Part shown: piece after piece, positions 32,184-40,009 of the stretch
Position numbering within the stretch: position 1 is the first letter of the stretch
How the letters are laid out: every line of letters begins with the position of its first letter
From: Lachnospiraceae bacterium
GTDB taxonomy: Bacteria > Bacillota > Clostridia > Lachnospirales > Lachnospiraceae
Assembly (NCBI GenBank): GCA_017518185.1
Contig: JAFWWB010000056.1
Span: forward strand, 1-40,009
Length of the DNA: 40,009 nt
Reading direction: 5' to 3'
The notes under the pieces: generated by a model
The model's database searches: none
The model's input: the letters and a program-made list of their open reading frames with translations, nothing else
What the model was told of the DNA's origin: nothing
Made by a program: the position numbers and the translations under genes

Positions 32184-34549
32184 TCTTTCTTACCGGCTGC
32201 CTTTTCAGCAGCTGCCAGTCTCTTGTCAAGTTCTTCCTTAAGCTCAGCCCTTATTCGGCTTCGCTCCTCATGAAGCTTCTTCCGGGCCTTTTCCTCTTCC
32301 CTGAGCTTCTTTTCACGCTCCTTGCGGCGCCTGTCTATCTCGGCTTTTTCTTCACCGCTGTAGGGTATGTACTGGTAGATCTGCATTGAAAGAGGCGCAA
32401 GCGTGAGCTTTACATGTCTCTGATCCCCTTCCCTTGCAGCAGCCGTAGGACCGTCTGCCGGGCCGCTCAGTACGCTTGAGAAGACCATCCTGTACTTTCC
32501 GTCTTCAGGAACTCTTATCTCGTATTTCTCATATTCCTTATTTGCAAAATTGAATACGCAGAGCAGATAGGCCTTTGCGTCCTTTCTTGCGAAAGCCAGG
32601 ACATTATCCTCTGCCGCATCCTCAAGCAGCCATTCGAAGCCCTCCGCATCGTCGTCACCGGCATAAAGCGCGGGATACTTTGCATAAAACGCATTGAGCG
32701 CCTTTATATAGGCCCTGAACACCTCGGTGGAAAGCTCAGCCTTCTCTGTGACATTGCTTAAGTCAAGCTGTTCAAAGGCAGCCCTGTCTGCATATTCCTG
32801 TCCTGCGATAATGGATTTCTTTCCGGTATGAAGCATCTGCATTCCGAAGAAGAGCTTTAAGTTCGCCCACTTCTCACTCTCATTTCCGAACATGCGCTCA
32901 TAAAGCCCGCCCTGTCCGAAATTGATATTGACCTGTCCAAGAGGCATGATGTAATGCTCGCAGTACTGGTAAACCGAACTGTTGGTGAGCTGGTTATGGA
33001 AGGATCTTCTGGAAATGGGATCCCTTGAAAGATAATCTATGAGCTCACCGGTAAAGTGATAATCGGTGACATAGTCAAAGCCCAGGCCGCCGTTATCAAA
33101 CCCTGTAACATTGGCGAATTCACCTCTCATGGAGGTTATTGAAAGTACCTTCTCCTTATGGAGCATGGTGTTCATCTCCCTGAAGAAGGAGATCGCCTCC
33201 AGATGCTCCACGCTGCCGTAAAGATTTGTCACCCACTCACCGGGCTGTCTGTAATAATCCAGATAGAGTATCGCAGAAAGCTCAAGGGTGTTGAAACCGT
33301 CTATATGATATACCTCATGCCAGAAATTAAGGGCCGAGAGCAGGTAGGTCCAAACCTCGGGCCTGGAGAAATCGAACATGAGCTGTCCGGTCCTGGGATC
33401 CCTCCCCCTTCTGGGGTCAGCGTATTCGTAAAGGGCAGTTCCGTCAAAGCCCCCGAGGCCGTAGGAAACATTGGAAAAATCCGCAGGAGGCCACTCGAGC
33501 AGGACTCCCAGGCCTGCCTTGTGGAAGGCATCTATGAGGCACATGTAATCCTTAGGCTTTCCGAAACGTGAAGTGGCCGCAAAGAAGAAAGCGGTATGAT
33601 AGCCTTCGTCCGCATCCTCCGGATACTCCATGAGGGGCAGCAGCTCCACATGGGTATAGCCCATATTCTTTATATATGACGCGAGGGCAGACGCTTCGGT
33701 CTTATTCCCGGGAAGACCGTTTCCCAGCCTTGATACAGGCAGGGTATAAATGCTCATGGGTGACTTGTGAAGATCGTCTTTCTTTTTATCCATCCAGGCG
33801 CTGTCACCCCATTTATAATTTGCCGCCTGCGTGACCACGCTGTTGCACTCAGGCGCAGTCTGCTGGTAAAAGCTGTAGGGATCGGCTTTCTTCACAAGGT
33901 TTCCGCCCTTCATCAGCACCTCATAGGAATAAAGCTCCCCTTCCTCTATACCGGGAATAAAGAGCTCGAATATCCCGCTCTCCTCCAGACGGTTCATGGG
34001 ATTCTCCAGACCGTTCCAGGAATTGAAGGCGCCTATGACCGATACCCTTCTGGCTTCGGGAGCCCATACCCTGAAGACGCAGCCTCGCACGCCGGCCACG
34101 GTCTTCTTGTGGCAGCCCATATATTCGTAAGCCTTTCTCTCCGCTCCGGAGGAGAAACGCTTTTCTTCCGCATCGGTAAGGAGAACGCATGTGTTATAAA
34201 GCTCTCTTATATCGCGGCTTACGGTCTCCTTCTTTTTGCCCTCGGAGGGAACCGGGTAGGTCACATGATAACGGTAGTCAGTCCTGTTGGTGCCGGGAAG
34301 CAGCGCCGCAAAAAAGCCTGCCTCGTCAGCCATTTCCATGGGGACCTCTTCCTTTACGGTCTTGCCCTTGCCGCTGTCAGCCGCATCGATATAAAGAGTT
34401 GCGGCCGCTGCCCCGGGAAAGAACGCCTGCACCAGGGTCTGCCTGCCGGAGTTCTTCGCTCCCAGGAATTTTCCCGGATGGTCGCACTCTCCGTAGACCA
34501 CCTCTTCGATGGCCGCCCAGTCCATTAATGAATACAGTTTCTTGTTCAT
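32180..34549 (-). CDS. GH13_9 (glycogen branching enzyme-like) protein lacking catalytic residues
   Basis: 789 residues with GlgB layout: N1-type domain (about 23-100, HPGKFLGA and QAFFPGAAAATLYI), CBM48-like domain (about 155-235), (beta/alpha)8 barrel (about 260-615) and a C-terminal beta domain to about 730. The scaffold is well kept (VELLPLMEYPEDAD, HIDG, LYLDYYRQPGEWVTNLYG), but key residues are replaced. The nucleophile Asp of RVD is L422 (HIDGFNTLEL); the acid/base Glu of AEES is S473/M474 (ITSMRGEF); the HD of region IV is Q539-V540 (PLGQVN); the region I His is D357 (EWPPADF). It is therefore probably a glucan-binding pseudoenzyme. A charged helix (about 733-789) follows. Start at ATG 34549, GGAGG upstream; the longer frame is repeat-derived. 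Confidence 0.85.
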   Translation of the reverse strand: MNKKLYSLMDWAAIEEVVYGECDHPGKFLGAKNSGRQTLVQAFFPGAAAATLYIDAADSGKGKTVKEEVPMEMADEAGFFAALLPGTNRTDYRYHVTYPVPSEGKKKETVSRDIRELYNTCVLLTDAEEKRFSSGAERKAYEYMGCHKKTVAGVRGCVFRVWAPEARRVSVIGAFNSWNGLENPMNRLEESGIFELFIPGIEEGELYSYEVLMKGGNLVKKADPYSFYQQTAPECNSVVTQAANYKWGDSAWMDKKKDDLHKSPMSIYTLPVSRLGNGLPGNKTEASALASYIKNMGYTHVELLPLMEYPEDADEGYHTAFFFAATSRFGKPKDYMCLIDAFHKAGLGVLLEWPPADFSNVSYGLGGFDGTALYEYADPRRGRDPRTGQLMFDFSRPEVWTYLLSALNFWHEVYHIDGFNTLELSAILYLDYYRQPGEWVTNLYGSVEHLEAISFFREMNTMLHKEKVLSITSMRGEFANVTGFDNGGLGFDYVTDYHFTGELIDYLSRDPISRRSFHNQLTNSSVYQYCEHYIMPLGQVNINFGQGGLYERMFGNESEKWANLKLFFGMQMLHTGKKSIIAGQEYADRAAFEQLDLSNVTEKAELSTEVFRAYIKALNAFYAKYPALYAGDDDAEGFEWLLEDAAEDNVLAFARKDAKAYLLCVFNFANKEYEKYEIRVPEDGKYRMVFSSVLSGPADGPTAAAREGDQRHVKLTLAPLSMQIYQYIPYSGEEKAEIDRRRKEREKKLREEEKARKKLHEERSRIRAELKEELDKRLAAAEKAAGKKE

Positions 34550-34567
34550 ATGTAAACCCTCCAGTGT

Positions 34568-34683
34568 AAGATTCCTCGACTTCGTCCGCTCCGCGGACTG
34601 CGCTCGGAATGACATTATTCTCCGCTGTTTTGCTATGTCATTTCGAGCGGAGCGAGCAACGCGAGCGCAGTCGAGAAATCCTT
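34568..34683. repeat. GC-rich inverted-repeat element, copy B
   Basis: Minus strand: AAGGATTTCTCGACTGCG ... GCTCGAAATGACA, a short centre, then TGTCATTCCGAGCGCAG ... GTCGAGGAATCTTA. Same termini and inner ATGACA/TGTCAT pairing as copy A. It starts directly at the stop codon of the DUF1015 gene and ends 19 nt before the start of the branching-enzyme-like gene. It supplies an ATG (34615) that falsely extends that gene by 22 codons. Confidence 0.8.
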
Positions 34684-35914
34684 AAATCTCGTGTATGAAA
34701 AATCCGCTCCTCAGCTTCGGTTCAAACCAGGTGGACTTGGGAGGCATGAGCTCCCCTGCATCCGCCACCGCAAAAAGCTCCGCTATGGAAGTGGGATACA
34801 TGGCAAATGCTACTCCGCCCGCGGCTGCAGCCCTGTCGGACAGCTCCTTAAGCCCGCGTATACCGCCTATGAATTCTATCCTCTTGTCGGTCCTGGGATC
34901 CTCTATACCGAGTATGGGTCCCAGCACTCTGTCCTGCAGTATATATACGTCAAGTCCCTTAACGGGATCAGAGTTCTTAAACTTATCCTTAAGTTTGAGC
35001 CTCCACCAGCTGCCGTCCAGGAACATACCTGCCTCACCTTTTTCAGTGGGCTTGTAAGCAGCCTTTCCGTGAAGGTCCAGCTCATAGAACTCACTTATCT
35101 TATCCCTTAATACATCAGCTGTCATGCCGTTTAAGTCAAGCACCAGACGGTTGTAGTCCATTATCATAAGCTCCTCATCCGGGAAGATAACGGAAAGGAA
35201 GTAATTGTACTCCTCATCTCCCGTATGGGCGGGATTTGCCGCCCTGCGCTGCTGACCCACACGTACGGCTGACGCGCAGCGGTGATGTCCGTCCGCGATA
35301 TACAGAGGCATATCGGAAAACTCCCTGCTTATAACAGCCATATCCGCCTCGCTGTCTATGATGAAAGCGCGGTGTCTTATGCCGTCAGATGAGGTGATAT
35401 CATAAAGGGCCTCTCCCTGCTTTACCCGATCCGTAAGCTCCTTAAGAGCCGGCTTCTGCCTGTAGGCAAGGAAGATGGGGCCCGTCTGGGCGCTCAGTGT
35501 ATCCACGTGCCTGATACGGTCCTGCTCCTTGTCTGCCCTGGTATTCTCGTGCTTCTTGATGATGCCCTTCTCGTAATCTTCTATGGATGCGCAGCCTACT
35601 ATACCGGTCTGCACCCTGCCGTCCATGGTAAGCTCATAGATATAGAAGCATGGCTTTTTCTCCCTGATGAGGTCTCCGGCTTCTATACGTTTTCCGAGCA
35701 GCTCCGCCGCCTTTTCATAAACGCAGTCGGCATAGGTATCCACGCTGTCATCAAAGGAAGTCTCTGCCCTGTCTATAGCCAGGAAGGAACCGGGGTTCTT
35801 CTTAACCTCCGCCTTTGCCTCACTCCTGGAGTACACGTCATAGGGCAGCGCCGCAAAGCCTGCCGCCTTCTCCTTGATCGGTCTTAATGCTCTGAAAGGT
35901 CTTATATCAGCCAT
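34682..35914 (-). CDS. DUF1015 family protein
   Basis: 410 residues, full length for this conserved family of unknown function. Family blocks: RPFRALRP at the N-terminus, then LPYDVYSRSEA, KKHENTRADKEQDRIRH (about 118-134), YIADGHHRCASA (about 206-217), EFIGG and the closing MPPKSTWFEPKLRSGFF. Soluble, no signal peptide. In clostridia the family is often found near serA/serC, which are not seen here. ATG 35914 follows GAGAGGAGAG. The frame stays open 45 codons upstream to the stop of the next gene, but that extension has no family match. The biochemical role is not known to me. Confidence 0.93.
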   Translation of the reverse strand: MADIRPFRALRPIKEKAAGFAALPYDVYSRSEAKAEVKKNPGSFLAIDRAETSFDDSVDTYADCVYEKAAELLGKRIEAGDLIREKKPCFYIYELTMDGRVQTGIVGCASIEDYEKGIIKKHENTRADKEQDRIRHVDTLSAQTGPIFLAYRQKPALKELTDRVKQGEALYDITSSDGIRHRAFIIDSEADMAVISREFSDMPLYIADGHHRCASAVRVGQQRRAANPAHTGDEEYNYFLSVIFPDEELMIMDYNRLVLDLNGMTADVLRDKISEFYELDLHGKAAYKPTEKGEAGMFLDGSWWRLKLKDKFKNSDPVKGLDVYILQDRVLGPILGIEDPRTDKRIEFIGGIRGLKELSDRAAAAGGVAFAMYPTSIAELFAVADAGELMPPKSTWFEPKLRSGFFIHEI

Positions 35915-35941
35915 TTTCTCTCTCCTCTCTGCCTGATGATT

Positions 35942-35969
35942 TTTATATCAACTCCTACATCACTGTAAA
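35942..35969 (-). promoter_or_regulatory. Possible promoter of the DUF1015 gene
   Basis: Minus strand TTTACA (35969-35964), 16-bp spacer, TATAAA (35947-35942), about 28 bp before the ATG. Reasonable match but not consensus; the rest of the 140-bp gap shows no other signal. Confidence 0.45.
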
Positions 35970-36054
35970 AGAACACTCTGAAGCTGATTCTCGCATTCAT
36001 GGATGAAGACAGCTCGTCACATACTCTTACAAATCCCTCTATATCAGCAAAGCT

Positions 36055-36912
36055 CTACTCTATAACAGTTTTCTCGTTTCTGACACGATCCCCGGGTGTA
36101 TACGAATTCCATACTTCTTGTCCTGTTTCTTCAATATGTTTACACCAAAGCCCAATATAAGGAGACTCTACAAACCAGTCAATTATCTTCCGGGAAAAAA
36201 CATCGTCATAATGTGCGATATCATCATACACAATTGAATTGCTATACTCTCCAATCACATTAAATGTCCCCGAAAAAACATCTAAAACATCGGCATATTT
36301 TTTTGTTGTATATTTCGCCTCCCATATTTCCACGCCCCCTTCCGGGAGATTAATCCCATGTATACTTATATGCATATCTCTTTCAAACATATTATTCGGC
36401 AATGATTCAATTCTGACTTCTTTACACTCATGCACATTATTCTCAAATTCTCCTATCCATCCCTGTATAGCCTCAACTTCCTCATAAGAAGCTCTACCAA
36501 GATAATACACATCCGCTAATTCATCCCATATATCGTCCTGTATATCATGTTTACCATTTCCTTCTTCTTTACTCCAGTCGCAATAGAGATTTGCACAATA
36601 AACATTTCCATCATTGAACAAAAAACAATACCTGCAGTTTCCATAAAACCTTGATGGACCTTCTATCCCTGATTCAATACCATCATAATTGTAATCCCCA
36701 AGAACACAGTATATCAGGAGATTCTCGGTGTTCATCCCCGAAATTAAAGCAGGATCATCAACTGCTCTATATTCCTGTTCTTCTTTCCAATATACTTGTT
36801 TATCTTCTGGTACAACTTCTACAATATCATTTGAAACATCGCCATTTGAATTATATCCGCATCCTGACAGTAAAAGCACCATGGGAAAAAGCAAAGCTTT
36901 ATAATCTTCCAT
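36055..36912 (-). CDS. Putative lipoprotein of unknown function
   Basis: 285 residues from ATG 36912. The N-terminus MEDYKALLFPMVLLLSGCGYNSNG has a lipobox (LLSGC) at residues 15-19, so the mature protein would be lipid-anchored outside the membrane. The rest is acidic, rich in Tyr, Asn and Asp, with no domain I recognise. An earlier GTG (36975) adds 21 residues ahead of the signal and is less likely. The base composition is clearly AT-richer than the genes to the left, matching the subtilase upstream, from whose stop it is separated by 85 bp. Confidence 0.7.
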   Translation of the reverse strand: MEDYKALLFPMVLLLSGCGYNSNGDVSNDIVEVVPEDKQVYWKEEQEYRAVDDPALISGMNTENLLIYCVLGDYNYDGIESGIEGPSRFYGNCRYCFLFNDGNVYCANLYCDWSKEEGNGKHDIQDDIWDELADVYYLGRASYEEVEAIQGWIGEFENNVHECKEVRIESLPNNMFERDMHISIHGINLPEGGVEIWEAKYTTKKYADVLDVFSGTFNVIGEYSNSIVYDDIAHYDDVFSRKIIDWFVESPYIGLWCKHIEETGQEVWNSYTPGDRVRNEKTVIE

Positions 36913-36997
36913 ATTATACAGATTATTCCTTTCCGATGACCTCCATAATGTAGATTTATTGTTTCCTTGTACCACAAAAAAGTAACACCTCTCGGTT

Positions 36998-39900
36998 CTA
37001 TTCTTTCTCCATTATAACAAGATAATCTTTTCCGCCCGCAACAACCTGTATGTCCATATATCGAGTAAAATAACCTTCTTTTTCGATTTTGGCAGTATAC
37101 GCCCCTTGCGGTACATCAAAATCTACCCATCCTCTGACATATCCACCACCGCTACCATTAACCTCTATCACCGGGGCGCTAAAATCTGTTGCCCCCCAAC
37201 CATAATACAAACAGATTTTTGAATAATCTATATAATTTCCGTTCTCGTCTTCAACTTTGAATCTTACTCTTTGAATTGTATCATTTGAATATGGCTCAAG
37301 CTTGATATCAAGAAGATATTCTTTCCCTGCCTCTATTCCACCATGAAATATTCCCCTGTTTGATTGATACCAACCAACACTTGCAATTTTTCCTGCTGTA
37401 TTATTATAATCAACTAGTAAAAAATAGCAGCCCGGTTCAAGAGCGCAAATAACTTTGCCATTAATATCAGTTTTTACTTTTTTACAAAACGTATATGGAT
37501 CAACTGCTTCATACAGAAGTATAAATGACATAGTCATTTTCCCCACATCATCCATATGGCATACAAGTACATCCGCCCCCGAAATTGGAACATTGTTTAC
37601 GTCTGTTACACATAGAGCTAACACCCCAACATTTTGTTTTTTCTCCAAAACAACATCTTCACTTCGGGTTATTTCATAATTCACTACCTTTAGGTTTTCT
37701 ATATTTGCCTCCTCATATACGTCATTCCATAGAAATTTCAAATCGTATTTCCCGGATGGAAGAATCACCTCATAATTGCCTTCAGAATCGGTATAGACAC
37801 TGGTCAAATAATTACCATTAGAATAAACCTGCACTTCAGCATTATCAACAAATTCTTTAATAAGTTGTCCCGACGAATCTAATTTACCTGTATTATAGTA
37901 CACTACACCCATGATAAATCCATCAGCATTTCCATGTATTTCATTATAGTTATTTGCATAATTATTAGAAATGGTTTCTATTACCTTTGCAACATTTAGC
38001 ACGGGAATACCATCTACCCTCTGAGAATAACTATTAACAATATAATTTTTTATTTCCGTAGCCTTCAACTCGGGATATAAAGAATAAACCAAACCTGCAC
38101 ACCCTGCTACATAAGGGGCAGCCTGACTAGTGCCGTCCATCTCCATATAACCACCAATTACACTTGAAAAAATACCTTTTCCCGGGGCCAGAATATCCAC
38201 CCTACTTCCTCTCTCACTAAAAGGACATTGATTAAGCGAAATGCCTACTGTATTTTCACCATTTCTTATTACTTTATATTTCAACGCACCTACACAAACG
38301 ATATGGTCACGCAATCTTGAACTGTAGTTCAATTCGTTATTATACATTGCATCAGCATCCCGCAACCCAAAATTTTTAAACTCATAGAATGCATATGCAC
38401 CATCTTCATCTTTATACATATTTTTATATGTATGTCCGTCACTACATAAAAATTTATAATTATCCAACCAAGCTGCATTATAACCATATAATTCTGCACA
38501 ATAAAATCCGTTACCTATAGCCAATTCAAGATCTTTTGAATAAAGCCATGTATACGGGCTATAATTAGTTTCATCCACATCCCAATTTCCATTTCCTGCA
38601 CAAGAAACTATTAGGAAGTCATACCCTTTATCTAACAATCGCAATAATAAATCCTCAATTTCCAGACTTCTCTTCTGAAAACCAAGCAATACATTAGAGC
38701 AATTCAAACAATCCGCAACATCATTTCCTCGAAAAATAGCCGCTTTATCATTATAATTTGCCTGACTGTAATTAATGACTTTAACATTATTCCCAATCAA
38801 CAATGCAAAGCCACACTTTACTTTAAACAAATGATGTATCGATTCAGCCATCTGTTGATATGTTATTGTGGAGATATCAAAAGAACCATCACCTTTTTTA
38901 TAAATATCCTTACTACCATTTAATGAGAAACTATATAAATCACTTTTGATAGATATACCGCTTATCCCAACACCATTATTGAATCCGGCAGCAATTATTC
39001 CCGAAACGTGTGTACCATGATTTGAGGGAATATTATTCCAACATTTTTTATATTCTAAATCTTCATGATTATCATCAACCCCCTCATCTATCAAACCTAT
39101 TCTTACTGTTTTTAACCTACTTGTATCAACATCATCACTTGTGCAACTCTCATCTCGTATTATTTCAGCATTAATAAGTGCCCCCTCAAAATCTATTGCT
39201 TCTATCCCCCAATTATTTCCACTAGGATTATCTGTGTTCCATTCATCTCCCCAGTCAAAAAATGAACACTCATCAGTTTTATCTGAGGAATTAAAGCAAT
39301 TACTTGTTACTGATACATAGTTATATGAAACATGATCTACTAATTCTGACGTACTAAATGCCAAAAAAGCACTATTCAATTCTTCATTATTTAATTCATA
39401 AATTGACTCTATCTGATAATCACCTGTCAATTCAATTGCACCAACAATACGAAAATCGAACATATTTATCTGAGCTTCAAGTATATCTTTAGTAACGCCC
39501 TCATTAACTGTAAGCAGTAATTGATCTTTTACACAAAGCAATCCCTCGCAATTCAAAGTGAGTTCTTCATCATATTCAATATCTTTAAAATACACTTCCC
39601 CTATATCTTCAGTATATTCAGATGACGTTGTGTCCATATGTATAATAAATGGAGACGGATCCGGCTTCTTTATTCTATTCCAGACATCGACATTATCACT
39701 CGCCAAAACTTGAGTTACTGTCACATTCTGTATATAGGGGGCCCCAGTATCACAAAGAAATCCTATTGTCCAACTCCCCCCTATATCGATGTTTTGCGCA
39801 TATTCCGGATTACGAATAAAATAATGGTTGCCTTCGTGGCTCTCTATCGCTCCACCCCATAATTCAACAATGTCCAGCTCACTGTCAAACTCAATCATCC

Positions 39901-40009
39901 AGTCTTCAATTGCCGATTCTGATGTGTTCGTGATAATGATCTGCGCAATACCACCATTTTCCCACTCATCAGAAGAAAATAAACTCACCTCACATTCTGA
40001 TATATCCAC
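36998..40009 (-). CDS. Large subtilase with N-terminal CBM2-like domain and C-terminal CNA_B-like repeats (5' end outside window)
   Basis: 1003 residues visible; the reading frame is still open at the right edge (GTG at 40009 is probably internal). Positions count from the edge. A CBM2-like or cell-surface Ig-like domain (about 3-105, with W37, W51 and W80), a subtilase propeptide-like region (about 155-235), and an S8 serine peptidase domain with D308 (LIDEG), H331 (SNHGTHVSG), oxyanion N472 (SCAGN) and S628 (DGTSQAAPYVAG). Then three beta-sandwich repeats of the CNA_B/carboxypeptidase-regulatory type (about 700-775, 780-890, 895-1003). Presumably secreted; its signal peptide would be in the missing part. 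Substrate unknown. AT-rich like the lipoprotein gene next to it. Confidence 0.88.
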   Translation of the reverse strand: MDISECEVSLFSSDEWENGGIAQIIITNTSESAIEDWMIEFDSELDIVELWGGAIESHEGNHYFIRNPEYAQNIDIGGSWTIGFLCDTGAPYIQNVTVTQVLASDNVDVWNRIKKPDPSPFIIHMDTTSSEYTEDIGEVYFKDIEYDEELTLNCEGLLCVKDQLLLTVNEGVTKDILEAQINMFDFRIVGAIELTGDYQIESIYELNNEELNSAFLAFSTSELVDHVSYNYVSVTSNCFNSSDKTDECSFFDWGDEWNTDNPSGNNWGIEAIDFEGALINAEIIRDESCTSDDVDTSRLKTVRIGLIDEGVDDNHEDLEYKKCWNNIPSNHGTHVSGIIAAGFNNGVGISGISIKSDLYSFSLNGSKDIYKKGDGSFDISTITYQQMAESIHHLFKVKCGFALLIGNNVKVINYSQANYNDKAAIFRGNDVADCLNCSNVLLGFQKRSLEIEDLLLRLLDKGYDFLIVSCAGNGNWDVDETNYSPYTWLYSKDLELAIGNGFYCAELYGYNAAWLDNYKFLCSDGHTYKNMYKDEDGAYAFYEFKNFGLRDADAMYNNELNYSSRLRDHIVCVGALKYKVIRNGENTVGISLNQCPFSERGSRVDILAPGKGIFSSVIGGYMEMDGTSQAAPYVAGCAGLVYSLYPELKATEIKNYIVNSYSQRVDGIPVLNVAKVIETISNNYANNYNEIHGNADGFIMGVVYYNTGKLDSSGQLIKEFVDNAEVQVYSNGNYLTSVYTDSEGNYEVILPSGKYDLKFLWNDVYEEANIENLKVVNYEITRSEDVVLEKKQNVGVLALCVTDVNNVPISGADVLVCHMDDVGKMTMSFILLYEAVDPYTFCKKVKTDINGKVICALEPGCYFLLVDYNNTAGKIASVGWYQSNRGIFHGGIEAGKEYLLDIKLEPYSNDTIQRVRFKVEDENGNYIDYSKICLYYGWGATDFSAPVIEVNGSGGGYVRGWVDFDVPQGAYTAKIEKEGYFTRYMDIQVVAGGKDYLVIMEKE

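Noticed and set aside
34550-34615. 22-codon N-terminal extension of the branching-enzyme-like gene
   Set aside because: The codons come entirely from repeat copy B; ATG 34549 has the ribosome-binding site and the family N-terminus.
36055-36060. Stop-codon readthrough joining the lipoprotein to DUF1015
   Set aside because: The two genes differ in composition and location signal, and DUF1015 has its own ribosome-binding site and family start.

Overview
The window looks like a chromosomal stretch from a motile, gut- or rumen-type clostridium, most probably a member of the Lachnospiraceae (Bacillota). The reasons are the PheS with a Cys-rich cluster, the orotate phosphoribosyltransferase ending in a CPxCxxG tail, tandem DegV proteins, BspA-type leucine-rich repeat and CAP surface proteins with Big2 domains, an EF-G-like second GTPase, DUF1015, consensus sigma-A promoters and AGGAGG-type ribosome-binding sites. 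Genus cannot be decided from what I can see. Nearly everything is on the minus strand; only tyrA and the pyrE-like gene are on plus.

Layout. 1-1114: 5' part of leuS with its own consensus promoter and a long palindrome at the transcription start. 1323-6881: an operon read right to left, EF-G-like GTPase, then a GGDEF-EAL protein, then a diguanylate cyclase. 7073-8712: tyrA and a pyrE-like gene, each with its own promoter, ending in a bidirectional terminator. 8782-9733: a two-gene module with a Phd/YefM-like first gene and a consensus promoter overlapped by an 18-bp palindrome, resembling a toxin-antitoxin locus but with unfamiliar domains. 9887-11640: two overlapping DegV genes. 11766-22521: two adjacent secreted giants (1832 and about 1747 residues) that share a signal peptide and a long Glu-rich segment; one carries CAP, Big2 and surface repeats, the other transglutaminase, InlB-type and LRR_5 repeats. 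22602-22826: the C-terminal scrap of an insertion-sequence transposase. 22978-25017: a FIST-domain sensor and a soluble methyl-accepting protein. 25105-29597: pheS, pheT and queA. 29772-34549: a TPR membrane protein, an MscS channel and a GH13_9-type protein, bracketed by two copies of a GC-rich hairpin repeat. 34682-35914: DUF1015. 36055-40009: an AT-rich segment with a lipoprotein and a large subtilase that runs off the right edge.

How parts fit together: the EF-G/EAL/GGDEF operon links a translational GTPase to c-di-GMP turnover; FIST plus soluble MCP is a small-molecule sensing unit for chemotaxis; the two giants look like a co-expressed pair of exported surface proteins. The observation I rate highest is the GH13_9 protein, which keeps the whole branching-enzyme architecture but has lost every catalytic residue I can place, so it is probably a pseudoenzyme. 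The second is the Phd/YefM-like module at 8782-9809. No tRNA, rRNA or CRISPR array was seen, and apart from the intergenic elements listed there is no gene-free stretch longer than 300 bases (22522-22977 holds the transposase remnant).
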